A stretch of 64,000 bases of DNA from Cytospora piceicola (taxonomy: Eukaryota > Ascomycota > Sordariomycetes > Diaporthales > Cytosporaceae): positions 1,594,061-1,658,060 of the forward strand of contig JALQBC010000005.1 of NCBI GenBank assembly GCA_023375675.1, given 5' to 3'. Of the stretch, positions 11,058 to 20,896 are shown one piece after another. The translations under genes and the position numbers were made by a program. The notes under the pieces are model-generated. The model saw nothing but the letters and a program-made list of their open reading frames with translations, was not told where the DNA came from and did not search any database. Every line of letters begins with the position of its first letter. The stretch's first letter is position 1.

Positions 11058-12289
11058 ATGCCTCTGTGAGACGCCCCCTCCCATACTACACTCACTCCCT
11101 TGACCTCCAACTGACAACTCCGTTTCCAAGCCACCTCCTAGGCAAGAAGTCCTGGAACGTCTACAATGCCGACAGCATCGCCCGCGTCCAGCGGGACGAG
11201 GCCGCAGCCGCCGCAGCCGAAGAAGCCGCGGAGCAGCGCATGCAGGAGGTCGATGCCGCGAGACGACTAGCCATCCTGCGCGGCGAGACGCCGCCTCCAC
11301 TACCTGAGGCCGAGCCCGAGATAGACCCGTCGGACAAGAAGTTTACGCGGCGCGACAGGGACGGCTCTGGGTTCCAGTCGAAGAAGCGGAAGCGCACGGG
11401 GGAGGATGACACCGACTTTGAGATGCGCCTGGCGCGCGAGAGGGCCGAGGTGGGGGCCAAGGTTTCTGGCGAGCTTGTCGTCAAGTCGAAGGAGACTGTG
11501 GATATCGTTGATAAGGCTGGGAATATCGACCTGGTCGGCGCTCCACCTGCGCCTTCACCTGCGGCACAGAAGAATCCCGAGTACGAGCGCGAGGCTGCTA
11601 AGAAGAAGCGCGAGATGGAGGACCAGGTTCAGATGCGATTCTCGAACGCGGCTGGGAGGGATGGCTTTGCAGCTGGTGCACCGTGGTACGCGAAAGCGGA
11701 TGGCCGAACGAGTACTGCTATTGCCACTACTATTGCCGCTACCACTACTACGAAAGAGGGTCTGGATGCCGAGATAGGCATGGAGGCTCCTACTAAAAAC
11801 GTCTGGGGCAAAGACGATCCGAGGAGGAAAGTAAGGGCGGTTCAAAAGTTGAACACAGATGACCCGCTGGCCATGATGAAAACAGGTGCAAAAAGGGCGC
11901 GAGAGGTGGAGAAGGAGAGGAGGAAGGAGGCCGAAGAAAGAGAACGAGAACTGAAGGAACTTCGGAGGGAGGATCGGAGGCGGGAGAAGCGCCACAGGAC
12001 GGAAAGAGGGTATAAGGATGACGCTGAAGCTGACACGCGGTCGAGGTCATATCGTTCAGAACACTCGGGGCGAAGGCATGAAAACGGTTCGAGGGACGAG
12101 CGCCGACGCAGTCATAGGCACGACGAACCCGACCGGCGCAGAGACCGAGACCAGGAGCGGCATCGAGACCGGAGCCGGGAAGAGGACAAAGGTCGTGAAC
12201 GTGATTTATCACGTCGTTCACATGGAGATCACGGTGACAGACATCGACAGCGTCGAAGACACCACGATGATGGTGGACATGAAGCATGA
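11058..12289 (+). CDS. CIR-N domain protein, LENG1-like putative splicing-associated factor
   Basis: Two exons: an 8-nt coding micro-exon (11058-11065, ATG CCT CT) and 11131-12289, split by a 65-nt intron with a CTGAC branch. The junction restores MPLHLLGKKSWNVYN, the expected start of CIR-N proteins such as human LENG1, which share the KKSW..N....V.RDE pattern. The protein is 388 residues: the CIR-N motif (1-35), a basic stretch SKKRKR, a helical charged middle with NPEYEREAAKKKREME, the block NVWGKDDPRRK, then an Arg/Glu/Asp/His/Ser tail rich in RS/RD/RE dipeptides, as in many pre-mRNA-processing proteins. Inferred role: a nuclear, spliceosome-associated protein. Cwc25 shares the N-terminal motif and is the main alternative; the overall layout fits LENG1 better. 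Confidence 0.85.
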
Positions 12290-12839
12290 AGGACTAGCAC
12301 TGCAAGTTTAGTAGATACCCAAGATACCCTGACGGAATACCATTCTCATTTACCACCAAGGGACCAGAATAATCCTGGAATCCGGATCACCAGAGGATAC
12401 CGTGCAAGGCTCACTGACTCCCTACCCCGCCTAGGGTCCTTCCTCCACAGCTCCCCTCCCTCGCCTCGCCTTTATAGTACGCAGCAACCCGATTACTTCA
12501 ACAACCGGGGGAGAAGTGGTGTAGCGGCGATGCTGCACCACCTCCCCCGGTTGTAGCCCACCCCCTTCCAACGGCCAGGGTTCGAGTCCCGGCCGACGTA
12601 GAATCAGCAAAAAGCCCTCGAGGCTTTTCCTGACCGCAGGCTTCGAAGTCGAAGCTTGCGGGGTGTTTTTGCTTCATCTTGTTCCTGGATGCTAGCTACG
12701 TGGGTGTTTCATTCTTTTTGACCTGATTGACAAGTATTACACAAGAATTTGATTTGGAACCGCCATGAAAAACAAACTTGGAAGCTGTAACGACGTATTT
12801 CCATATATTTGTCAAAATCCATCATCCTCTGCAAGCAGA
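12290..12839. other. Convergent intergenic region containing a tandem-hairpin element
   Basis: The spacer between two convergent genes. Its notable content is the structured element at 12501-12669, described separately. The rest is ordinary 3' flank. Confidence 0.55.
12501..12669 (+). ncRNA. Four tandem hairpins followed by a T5 run; putative structured RNA or tRNA-derived element
   Basis: Hairpin 1: arms 12501-12513 and 12542-12554 (13 perfect pairs) continue, after a two-base bulge, into 12516-12525/12532-12541 (9 pairs plus one G-T). Hairpin 2: 12572-12580/12588-12595, 8 pairs with one bulged A, and loop TTCGAGT, identical to a tRNA T-loop. Hairpin 3: 12610-12616/12622-12628, 7 pairs. Hairpin 4: 12634-12645/12650-12661, 12 pairs including one G-T. 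TTTTT follows at 12665-12669. TGGTGTAGCGG (12517-12527) fits a Pol III A box and GGTTCGAGTCC (12579-12589) a B box, but the acceptor and anticodon stems of a tRNA cannot be drawn. What it is remains open: a Pol III transcript, a SINE-like remnant, or a bidirectional 3'-end structure between convergent genes. Confidence 0.4.
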
Positions 12840-13490
12840 CTATTTCTCCATCCATGGCAACTTGATCTCCACCTGCTTCATACTCGTCTCAACCATCTCA
12901 ACAATGTCCTTCGCCCCCAGCACCTTCAACCCAGCCAATATCTCCTCCGCCAAGGCAGGACTCATCCCCTCCTTGCGGTCGCTATACAGATCAATACCCT
13001 CCTTGGTGAACAGCGTCGCCGCAAACCACGTGACAGCCCACCTCTCGGTCCCCTCCCCTCCCTCGACCGGCCTCTCCCCCCACCCCAGGACCTCCCAGTG
13101 GCTAGACACGAAGCCCAGCACGCCCTTCCCCTTCCAGTCCCACGACCCCGTGGAGGAGGAGGAGCCCGACTCGGCGGCGGCGGCGGCGGCGGCCGTGTCG
13201 ATGCCCTCGACGGTCTTGACGCCGCCCTTTCCCGTGGTCTTCTCGTACTCGACCAGGTCCCCGACGCGCGGCCGCGGCGGCCCGCCGGCGGTGGCCTCGG
13301 GCGGGAGCGGGGTGTAGGTGATCCGGACGTTGCGCGCCCTGGCCCACATCTGGAGGGTGGAGTGCGTCACGCACCAGGTGCGGTGCAGCCACTCCAGCGG
13401 CGGGTCGGTGAAGGTTGTTGACGATGTTGAGGGGGTTGAGTATTTGGATGGCACCCGGAGGGTGATGGCTGTGTTGGCGTCTGTTGACAT
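12840..13490 (-). CDS. Conserved fungal protein, calycin/pericyclase-like motif pattern
   Basis: Single exon, 216 residues from the ATG at 13490. The order of conserved-looking blocks is TWCVTHSTLQMW (38-49), NVRITYTPL (54-62), VGDLVEYE, a low-complexity Ala/Ser insert (about 100-117, from a GGC-type repeat), WDWKGKGVLGFVSSHWEVLG (20 residues), ERWAVTWFAATLFTKEGIDL (20 residues) and a helical C-terminus ending in LPWMEK. This pattern matches what I remember of a widespread family of small fungal proteins with a predicted lipocalin/calycin fold, some of which act as pericyclases (PydY type). I cannot check this, and no biosynthetic cluster is near. No signal peptide or membrane segment is seen, so it is probably cytosolic. 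Confident as a gene, not as a function. Confidence 0.8.
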   Translation of the reverse strand: MSTDANTAITLRVPSKYSTPSTSSTTFTDPPLEWLHRTWCVTHSTLQMWARARNVRITYTPLPPEATAGGPPRPRVGDLVEYEKTTGKGGVKTVEGIDTAAAAAAAESGSSSSTGSWDWKGKGVLGFVSSHWEVLGWGERPVEGGEGTERWAVTWFAATLFTKEGIDLYSDRKEGMSPALAEEILAGLKVLGAKDIVEMVETSMKQVEIKLPWMEK

Positions 13491-14366
13491 TGTGGTGCTT
13501 GAACTTTTGTTTCTACTTATTCTCGTAAGATAGAGTTATGATGAATATTCTTGAGGCTTAATGAGATATATTCAAAGATTTCTAAGGTTTGAACGAACTG
13601 CAGAAGTTTAATTGAGAAGTCTAGAACTTTACACAGGAGAGGTTGAGGGCCTGAGACATCCAAGGCTGTCCATGTTTGTTTCAGCCGTGATGTCAGAGCC
13701 GCTTCTACGTAGCGTGTACCTTACATCCAGCCTTATTTTCGGGAGATCATTTCCAATCCTGGATTCATGAGCACTCCGGATCGATTCACATCCGTGATTC
13801 CTTGGCAGATAATATCAAGAGGTTGAGCTGCGGTACTAACCTAACCGTCTGGAATACGAGTTAAGTTACCTGGCATACTGTGAATATATGAAAGATTCAC
13901 GTGTTTGTAAGGGAAAACGCATATAAGTGGACCGTCAGCATTCACACATCGACAGGGTTAGGGGTAATGGATAACAAGGGTTCCAAGAGCTAACCTGTCA
14001 GGGTAATAGTGGGCAGAACCCTTGTACCTGGGCTCCTCTCCTTCCTGTAAACAACGACGACTCGAAGAAGAGTATTCCAGTCTCAACACCAACCAACCAT
14101 CCATTTGAGCCATCATTCATGTAGCTTTCCGTCTCTTCATCGCCCCCGCTCATTTCAATCAACTAGCACTCGTCAATTGCTCACAGTAGCCACGTCTATC
14201 GAGAGAGAAGACATCGCATAAAAATCCTAAGCAAAAACTCAAAAAAGCCAAGTTGGTTCTCAGTTGAACTTCTGAGAAGGCTCATAAACTTTCACTCATT
14301 CATCCAACCCCCATTCTGGCACACACACCCCCCTCGCCCACCCCGCCCATAACCCAGCCATCCACC
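13491..14366. other. Divergent intergenic region; no gene seen
   Basis: 876 nt between the starts of the calycin-like gene (minus) and the next gene (plus), so both promoters lie here. I see no open frame of note and no strong repeat. Confidence 0.5.
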
Positions 14367-15149
14367 ATGGACGACATATACGACGAGGAGCTCGACGCAG
14401 ACGCTGCCGCCATGGCCGAGGCGATGGGCTTCACGGGCTTTGGGATGCGCAACAAGAAGCGCAAGTTCAACCCCAACGCCGACTCCTCCGTGGCCGAGGA
14501 GCCGGCCGTGCCCTCCTTCACCGGCGCCAACACGGCGCCCCTCGGGCGGCGGCGGCCGATGAACCTGCCGCCCCCGGGGTCCGAGGGGGGCGCCAACGCC
14601 GACGAGATTGATCTCGATGAGGGGGAGGCCGAGGACTGGGCAGGGCAGCGTGGTGGTGGTGGTGGGGATGACGTGGATGTGGATGTTGCCGTTGCCGTTG
14701 ACCGGAACGTCGCAGGGCCGCAGTACACCGACACGTCGCGCCCGTCAGGGAATGTGCTCCCCGAGGGGCTGGAAGGGCTGGAGATGCAAGCACGCATAAA
14801 TTCCATTGTTGCTGGCGACGCGGACCCGGCAGGCACGGCAGCGAACGACCAAAAGCCACAGTACCAACAGCAGCCCCAAGTGGGCAAGGGGGCGCGATGG
14901 TCTGGCCATATCGCCAACGCCGCCCATGCCGCAAAGGCCGCCGGGCTGCCGTGGTGGGAAGGGCCCTGGGACCCGAAGCTGATCGACAGGATGATCGACA
15001 ACCCGTGGGACAGGCTGGAGAAGCAGCGAGGGCTCGGGTCGAGGGGGACATGGGGGCGGAAAGATGATGACAACACAGCTGGGCTGGCGTTCCCAGAGGA
15101 GACCGGCCCGCAAGCAGTTGGTACCGCTGGTGAGGCCGTGGTTGCCTAG
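14367..15149 (+). CDS. Conserved unknown protein with basic nuclear-type motif
   Basis: Single exon, 260 residues; the start context CCACCATGG is near-optimal. It opens with an acidic stretch (MDDIYDEELDADAAA), then EAMGFTGFGMRNKKRKFNP, whose NKKRKF is a likely nuclear localisation signal. A low-complexity Gly/Asp-rich middle follows. The C-terminal part has LPWWEGPWDPKLIDRM and NPWDRLEKQRGL, which look like a conserved docking or structural block. I do not recognise a named family, and no catalytic motif is visible. The gene is supported by the start context, the uninterrupted frame and patterned motifs at both ends; the repetitive middle means part of the length is low-information. Confidence 0.72.
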   Translation: MDDIYDEELDADAAAMAEAMGFTGFGMRNKKRKFNPNADSSVAEEPAVPSFTGANTAPLGRRRPMNLPPPGSEGGANADEIDLDEGEAEDWAGQRGGGGGDDVDVDVAVAVDRNVAGPQYTDTSRPSGNVLPEGLEGLEMQARINSIVAGDADPAGTAANDQKPQYQQQPQVGKGARWSGHIANAAHAAKAAGLPWWEGPWDPKLIDRMIDNPWDRLEKQRGLGSRGTWGRKDDDNTAGLAFPEETGPQAVGTAGEAVVA

Positions 15150-17323
15150 ATTATGGACATCATGATCGGTACCTGAGACTGGCACTTTGAGTCTGCCAGG
15201 TGTGGGAGGGACCATCCGGCGGCTGCCCCCTGGCTATAGTCGTGCTGTTTACGAGCTGCCCGTTGTGGGAGTATGGCTATGGCCTCCAATGGCTTATGCA
15301 TGGAGTGGCTCTGTTGATTGGCGGGTAGAAGGTTGGTCGAAGAGGCACGACTTCGAGGCAACAACGAGGCGACAACATGTTGACCTGGGAAGAATCCGGG
15401 AGACGACTTCTTAATTCTCTAAATACTCCATGACAGTAACTTGTCTTTACTCATGTCACAAGCGACAAAACCTTTCGTCCTTACGGTACCCCCGACAACT
15501 CAGACCATGTTATGCCTTATCCAAGTGGATACACACATGTGTTTGTTAAGGTTGTAACCCTGGACGGGGAGACATCACGTGACGACATCCAAAATGGGAA
15601 GGGGGAGCTTCACCGGCAGGGTACTCCGTTCAAGGAAGATGAGCAGCGTTTGTCACATGACGAAGCCCAAGTCACCAGCACAATGTGCCCGACTGGCCCG
15701 AGCAGCATGCTACCACCCTCCACATCTTGGCCGGACGCACAGCAAGTCACACTGCACAGTCAAGATTCACGTCAGCACCTTGCAGGATGATGATGGATGG
15801 ATGGATGGATGGATGGCAGGGCGGGTGGTCACGGGTCTCGGCCGTGGTCACGGATCAGGTCACAATCAAGAGGGAGAGGGGCCCAGTCATCCAACGATGT
15901 ACTACTTCTCTGGTATTTCTTCCTACGGCGGGAGAGACAGCGAGAGAGGGAGAATAAAAACCCAAAAAGGAAATGGATAATGAAACACCCCACAACGCCC
16001 CCTCCACGAACGAAAACGACCCAATTAGAAGGAGCAGATCTGAACCCTACCCTCCTGCCTGGCCAACTGGCCACCCCCTGTCTCTCTTGTTGCCGCCGGG
16101 CACCTCTCGAAAGATCCGCGAGCACGGTAGCCCCATAGGGCGCTCCCCTTCCTAAAGAAGCAATAGCCACGGTCCCGATGGGGAAAAGTGTCCCCCCTCC
16201 CCTCCCTTTTCCCCTCCAGCAAACAGGAGCGTTTCCGCGTGTCGTCCCGTCCATCTGGGCAGTGGGTTACCAGTCTCAGCCTGTGCTCTCCACATCCCTG
16301 TTCCCAGCCGTACCCTCTCACACAAACCTCTCCGGCACCCTGTCACCTTCGGCTCGGGCCTTGGTGGGATGGGGTGTGGGAACGGGGTCGGGTGGTAACG
16401 AACCCCCCCTCGCTCGCGAACCATTCATTTGCCGCCGGGCCACCACCCACTCAACCCCCCGGCCCTGACCGGTGCCAATAATAAAACCGCCCTTTCTCCC
16501 AGATCTCTCCTGCAAGAAAGATAGAGGAACACACCTTGACCCTGGCCCATCTTTGTACCTGTACTTTTCCCCTGCGTCTGCCCAATTACCGCTCGTGAAC
16601 GAGGTCGTCAAAAACTGCCACTCCGTGCCCGTCAAAACAAATCTCCTCCCAAAAAAGGGAAAGACCCCCTCCAAAAAAAACACCAATAAACTTCCCTGGT
16701 AACTCCGTTGTACATGAATGTAGTGGGAACCAAAATGGGGACCCAAGAAAGAGAGCCAGCCCTGCGCCTGGGCACGTGCCGTTGCCGCCCAACGTCACCT
16801 CGCTCCCCATCCCACCCCTGTCTCCAGTTTCCGCCTTTGCAGCATGGGCAACTGGGGAGAGAGCGTGTGCAGAAGGAATATGGAGGGGGCGTGTGTCGAG
16901 GAAAAAATATGCAGCCCTACACATATGTACGGGGGGGTGCGTGGGTTGTACATATGTGCGCGCGATCAGATCAGATCTGTGCCTGTACCGTAGCTTTTTG
17001 TTTTTTTGGGCGAGATCTGCCAACCTTCTCATCCGCCACACCAAACCACGCAACCCCCGCCTGCCGGGTTCCCTTTTTTTCGTAACATGGGGGTTGTGAA
17101 ACTGGCGACAAGGATTCTTTTTCTGGTAGATAGTAATTTTGTGTTTCAGGATATGTGGCAATTCGGGAAATATGGGTAAGGTTAGTTCGTGCCTTGTTTT
17201 CTTTTTTTTCTTCATCTCGTTGACGTCGTCGGGCTCCCGGATTTTGAGCCTCAACTCAAAATCGACGTCTCAAGGAGCCGCTGCAAATGCATCAACTCGC
17301 AGCAAATTACCCAAGGAGCGCAT
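15150..17323. other. 2.2-kb convergent spacer with GATG repeat; no gene seen
   Basis: It lies between the 3' ends of the unknown gene and the KxDL gene. It holds a (GATG)n microsatellite at 15793-15816 and C-rich low-complexity stretches at about 16180-16500. Many overlapping frames on both strands (such as 16586-17254 minus) have proline/arginine or lysine-rich chance compositions and no domain. I support no gene here. Confidence 0.5.
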
Positions 17324-18318
17324 CTAGTACTCCGGAGATGGGTATCGTGCGCGCGCCTTGTTAAATTCCTTGGAGTGCTTTTTTGACGCCTTGGTCTTCA
17401 GTGATCTAGTTTTCGCGATTTCCAAGTCAGCGATGCGGTTTTTGTACCAAATCCCAGCACTTTTCTTTTTCCACCATTGGCTTTGCCAGGAATCGCTCTT
17501 TTCTTCTTCTTCCTCCTGGCTGTCTGCCAGTAATTGCTGGATGGTGTAAAACTCACGAGACTTTCTTTTGCGTCCACTCCAGATTCTGGCGCACCTCCTG
17601 CGCGTCCTCCATGCCCTCAGCAAAACGGGCGCGCGACCTCGCGAGCCGGGCCTGCGCCTTCTTCTGCAGCTCCATGAGCTCGCGGTGCTTCGCGTTCAGG
17701 TGGCCAGATCTGTGCGGAACACGCCAAATGTCAGCCACGTTCAATTTCCTCAAAACACGGTGATTATCAAGAATTTTCGGGCCCGCGCTAAATGGCCTGC
17801 CAACAAGTCCTCTGCAGTTTTTCGGCTAAAGTGCCCGCAGTTTGCATTGGCCTCCCGGGCATTGCATTCCGCGTCTGAACCGCGCGCATAATTGCGGGTG
17901 TTTTTTTGCCCTCCTGTATGTGGGCCAAAGGAAGAAGAGAGGAAAGGAGAAAAGAGCCGCAAAATTAAATAAAAAATACTCACGTCTGCGCCTGCGTGGC
18001 CATGGCCTTGTCCAGGCCCAGCGGGTCGAAGGACTGGGTGAGCTGCTCCTGCATGTACTCGTTGAAGTCGACGCCGCTGGCGGAGCGCTCGGACTCGTAG
18101 TCCTCCTGGCTGCTGCCGGCGTAGCTGGCCGTCGCCGAGTAGCCAGAGTTGCTGTAGGAGGGAACGCCGCCGGAGCCAGAGCTCACGGAAGTGTCTGCCT
18201 CGGGAGGAGAGACAGAATAGGTGCTGTCTGTGTGGTAGTAGCCCGGGTACTGGCCCTTAGAGGGGACGGGCATCGGCAGGGTGCCGGAGTAGTACTGCGT
18301 GGGCGAGTAGGAAGCCAT
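17324..18318 (-). CDS. KxDL-family (BLOC-1 related) protein
   Basis: Three exons, 18318-17984, 17709-17557 and 17405-17324, joined over introns of 274 nt (GTGAGT) and 151 nt (GTGAGT, GCTGAC branch), give 189 residues. The first 110 residues are Ser/Tyr/Pro-rich and probably disordered. The rest is a helix-forming domain: SGHLNAKHRELMELQKKAQ, ARLARSRARFAEGMEDAQEV, NLEWTQKKVSSLKTKASKKH, ending RARYPSPEY. This fits my memory of fungal KxDL proteins, which in yeast (Kxd1) and animals are subunits of the endosomal BLOC-1/BORC-type complexes. The signature K-x-D-L tetrad reads RQNL here, a conservative but real departure. The first intron is long, so an extra small exon cannot be excluded. Confidence 0.7.
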
Positions 18319-18605
18319 GGTGACTGTTTGTGTGTGGTGACGGCGGAGGGATGGTTTGGTGAAGAGTTGTTTCTTGCAAACGAAGTGATCAGAGTGCAGA
18401 CAAGGCTGGGGGCTACGCCAAGGGGTGGTGTATGCCTGGGTGGGTATGGGTAATAGGTGATGGGACTTGATGTAAAAGAGGTAAGACTTGGTCGACTTGA
18501 GCCGAAACTTTCGTGAGAATGTCTGAGAGTTGTTGTCTGAGGAAGACTGAATCAGGAAGAAAGAAGGAGAAGAAAACTCTGGCGGTCCCTCGAGCAAGAA
18601 CCCCC

Positions 18606-18613
18606 TTTTTATA
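18606..18613 (-). promoter_or_regulatory. TATA box of the KxDL gene
   Basis: TATAAAAA on the minus strand, about 290 nt upstream of the ATG at 18318. It implies a leader of about 260 nt. Confidence 0.4.
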
Positions 18614-18650
18614 CCTTTTCGACGGCATCCCCTGTCGACAAGAATCCCAA

Positions 18651-18723
18651 AGTCCCGTGATCTAGAGGATAAGACCTGCCAACACTATTCGTCGAGCGAG
18701 GGGATCGAGACCCCGCTCGAGGA
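18651..18723 (+). pseudogene. tRNA-like relic (A- and B-box-like motifs at canonical spacing)
   Basis: T at 18658 and the loop ATCGAGA at 18704-18710 sit exactly 46 nt apart, the tRNA spacing of positions 8 and 54. TGATCTAGAGG looks like a D-arm/A box and GGATCGAGACC like a B box with the A54 seen in initiator tRNAs. The D stem keeps three of four pairs and the T stem four of five, but the acceptor stem keeps only three of seven, the anticodon stem is mostly unpaired and U33 is absent. If tRNA-derived it is dead; chance is a serious alternative. Confidence 0.2.
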
Positions 18724-20829
18724 GGCAGACAGAGATAGCATGATGATGGGGGACGACGATGACTGGTATCCCTGCCCACGGGGGGTTGTTTGATGGCCTC
18801 CTACCCGCACTCCCGCCACCCGAGGTGGACCAACGGGATGGAGGAGAGGCATGTTCGATGGGGGGTGATCCCTGGAGATGATGGACGAGAAGGGAAGCTT
18901 CGGATTGGTCTGCAGAGAAATTCCGATTGATCAGAGGTAAGGAAAAAAAATTATGGAAAGCAACATATGCATATGCCGAGAAGAGGCGAGATATCATGGG
19001 GCTTGTATTGGTGGGATGTTGACGGTGGTGGAGGGGGGAAGAAGGACCGGGAGGAAATGATCGGTCTAGCAAAAACTGGTCCAGCACGGCATAGTGAGCA
19101 TGACAAGACGTAAGTGAAAATGGGGAAAAAGAAGGAAGGGGCAATAATTTGTCGAGGACGGGGGCCAGATCCGGAGGCTCAGAAGGCAGGACTCTGCAGT
19201 GTTTGAATGGCACATGAGATGTTGTAAGGTGAAGTACTAAGGGGGTGAGCGTATCGGGGGGGTGGGAAAGACGAACACCCACGCAGGAAAAGGGAACAAG
19301 GGGCCATGACTGGCACAACGGCGAAGACGGCAGAAGAAATCAGTCATATGTATGATCAAATCGACAAGGGTGGAAAATGAGGTCAAGGGGGAGTGTGACA
19401 GGCAGACTTCTGTCTACCTAGGTAGTTTGGTAAGGAAATGCAGAGAAAAAGCAGGGCGAGGAGGCAATAGTTGGTCAACGGGGGCTCTCTCAGATGCTCT
19501 CTTTGGTTAGGATCCAAGTTGGCTTAGAGGTCGGAGAGAGGTCGATATGCATGCAGGAGGTCAGGTTGGTCATGTAATGGCATGTAGCTCCGAGGTTCAA
19601 CGACAAAACGCCTTGCCCTTTGGATCGCTTGACAGTGTGGGCAGTCGACATGGGGGACATGGGTGACAGGGGCGTTGAGTTACATCCGTTAATCGTAGTA
19701 GTGGTGGTGTCCATGAATAGCTGTCTGTAATGGAGCCTTGTCCTCGCAAAGTATGTATCGAACCAGCCGAGTACAGGTACTCATACTCATGATCATACTC
19801 ATACTCATACTTGTACTCGGACCTCAGACCTTGGACAGGACCAGAAGGCGGCCACCTCGTGCACATCCAATGGCGAGGCGTTGAAGAAATGGGAGTGGTG
19901 TGTGTGAGTGTGTGTGTGAGTGTGTGTGTGTGTGTGCGTTCCTTTCGTTGTGAAGTCCAGTGAAAACAGCCCAGATATTCCGTGATCTTGTCAAGAGTAC
20001 ATCTCAGTATTCTCCGTGAACATGCAGAGAGATGCAGAGATACAGACAATTCTAGATGTCCAACGGGGAACTTGTGTGGGCCAAGATCCCAGAAAAACAG
20101 CTGTGCACATGCAAAAGGGTGTTTTCTCCGCTAAAAAGTATTCCCTCCCGTTCGTCGTTGTCGTGTTTGACCTCATACTCAGACAGAGTGAAGGGGAGCC
20201 GAGAATCAAAACGGACAATGACGCGAGAGTAGACATCATCATCGATCAATCGATCGATGAATCAATCAATCAATCAATTCAATCACTCAAGAGTGCGGTC
20301 AAGGTCAAGGTCAGATCCGGTCAGGTCAGGCAGAGGTGCAGCAAAGTCGGGCTTCATTCTGTGTGCGATGATGCTTGCAGTGCAGATGTGTTGTCAATTT
20401 CCGTTTCCAATGGGAGCAAAACTCCAAGCCACCAGCACGAAAATGGACGAACTGTTTAGGGTAATTGGCAACCTACTTTGAGCACTCCAGCGTTGGGTTG
20501 GTTTTTTTTACAGTGAGGTAGGTACCTACTAAAGTACTTCAGGTACCTAGGTAACTTAAAGTAACACACACACCTTGGCAGGAAACGGCAGGAAATTGTT
20601 TTTGGGGAGGGTGGCTTAGAGGGGGGACAGCATTTTCTAGCGAGTAACAATGCCCGTTGGCACTAGAAAACGCTCTGGCTCGGGCTTTGAAGCGTGCTGA
20701 ATTCGGCTCAATTCAGGGACAATTTGTGATAATCTGATTAGCTGGAAAATACCAATTGACCTGGGTTGTTCTTTCTTTTTCCCTCTTCAGGGTCATTTGA
20801 TGTTTACTATGCATTGATTGCCTACTGAA

Positions 20830-20896
20830 GTACCTACCTCGGTACCTACCTAGGTAGGTAGGTACTCTAGGTACCTAGGTAAGTATGTACCTATCT
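20830..20896. repeat. Array of GTACCTA/TAGGTAC units
   Basis: The densest patch of the palindromic TACCTAGGTA-type repeat in the window: overlapping GTACCTACC, CCTAGGTAGG and GGTACCTAGG words over 67 nt. Single copies recur in most large spacers. Confidence 0.75.

Noticed and set aside
12501..12600. A functional tRNA gene at 12.5 kb (A box, B box, T-loop)
   Set aside because: The acceptor stem cannot pair and no anticodon arm forms. Box spacing is 18 nt too long, and the strong hairpins compete with any cloverleaf.
16586..17254. 222-codon minus-strand frame in the 15.2-17.3 kb spacer
   Set aside because: No domain, no good start context, many low-complexity words, and overlapping frames of similar length on the other strand.
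18662..19318. 218-codon minus-strand frame upstream of the KxDL gene
   Set aside because: Composition rich in Ser/Pro/Leu/His with no family pattern; it begins near the tRNA-like relic.
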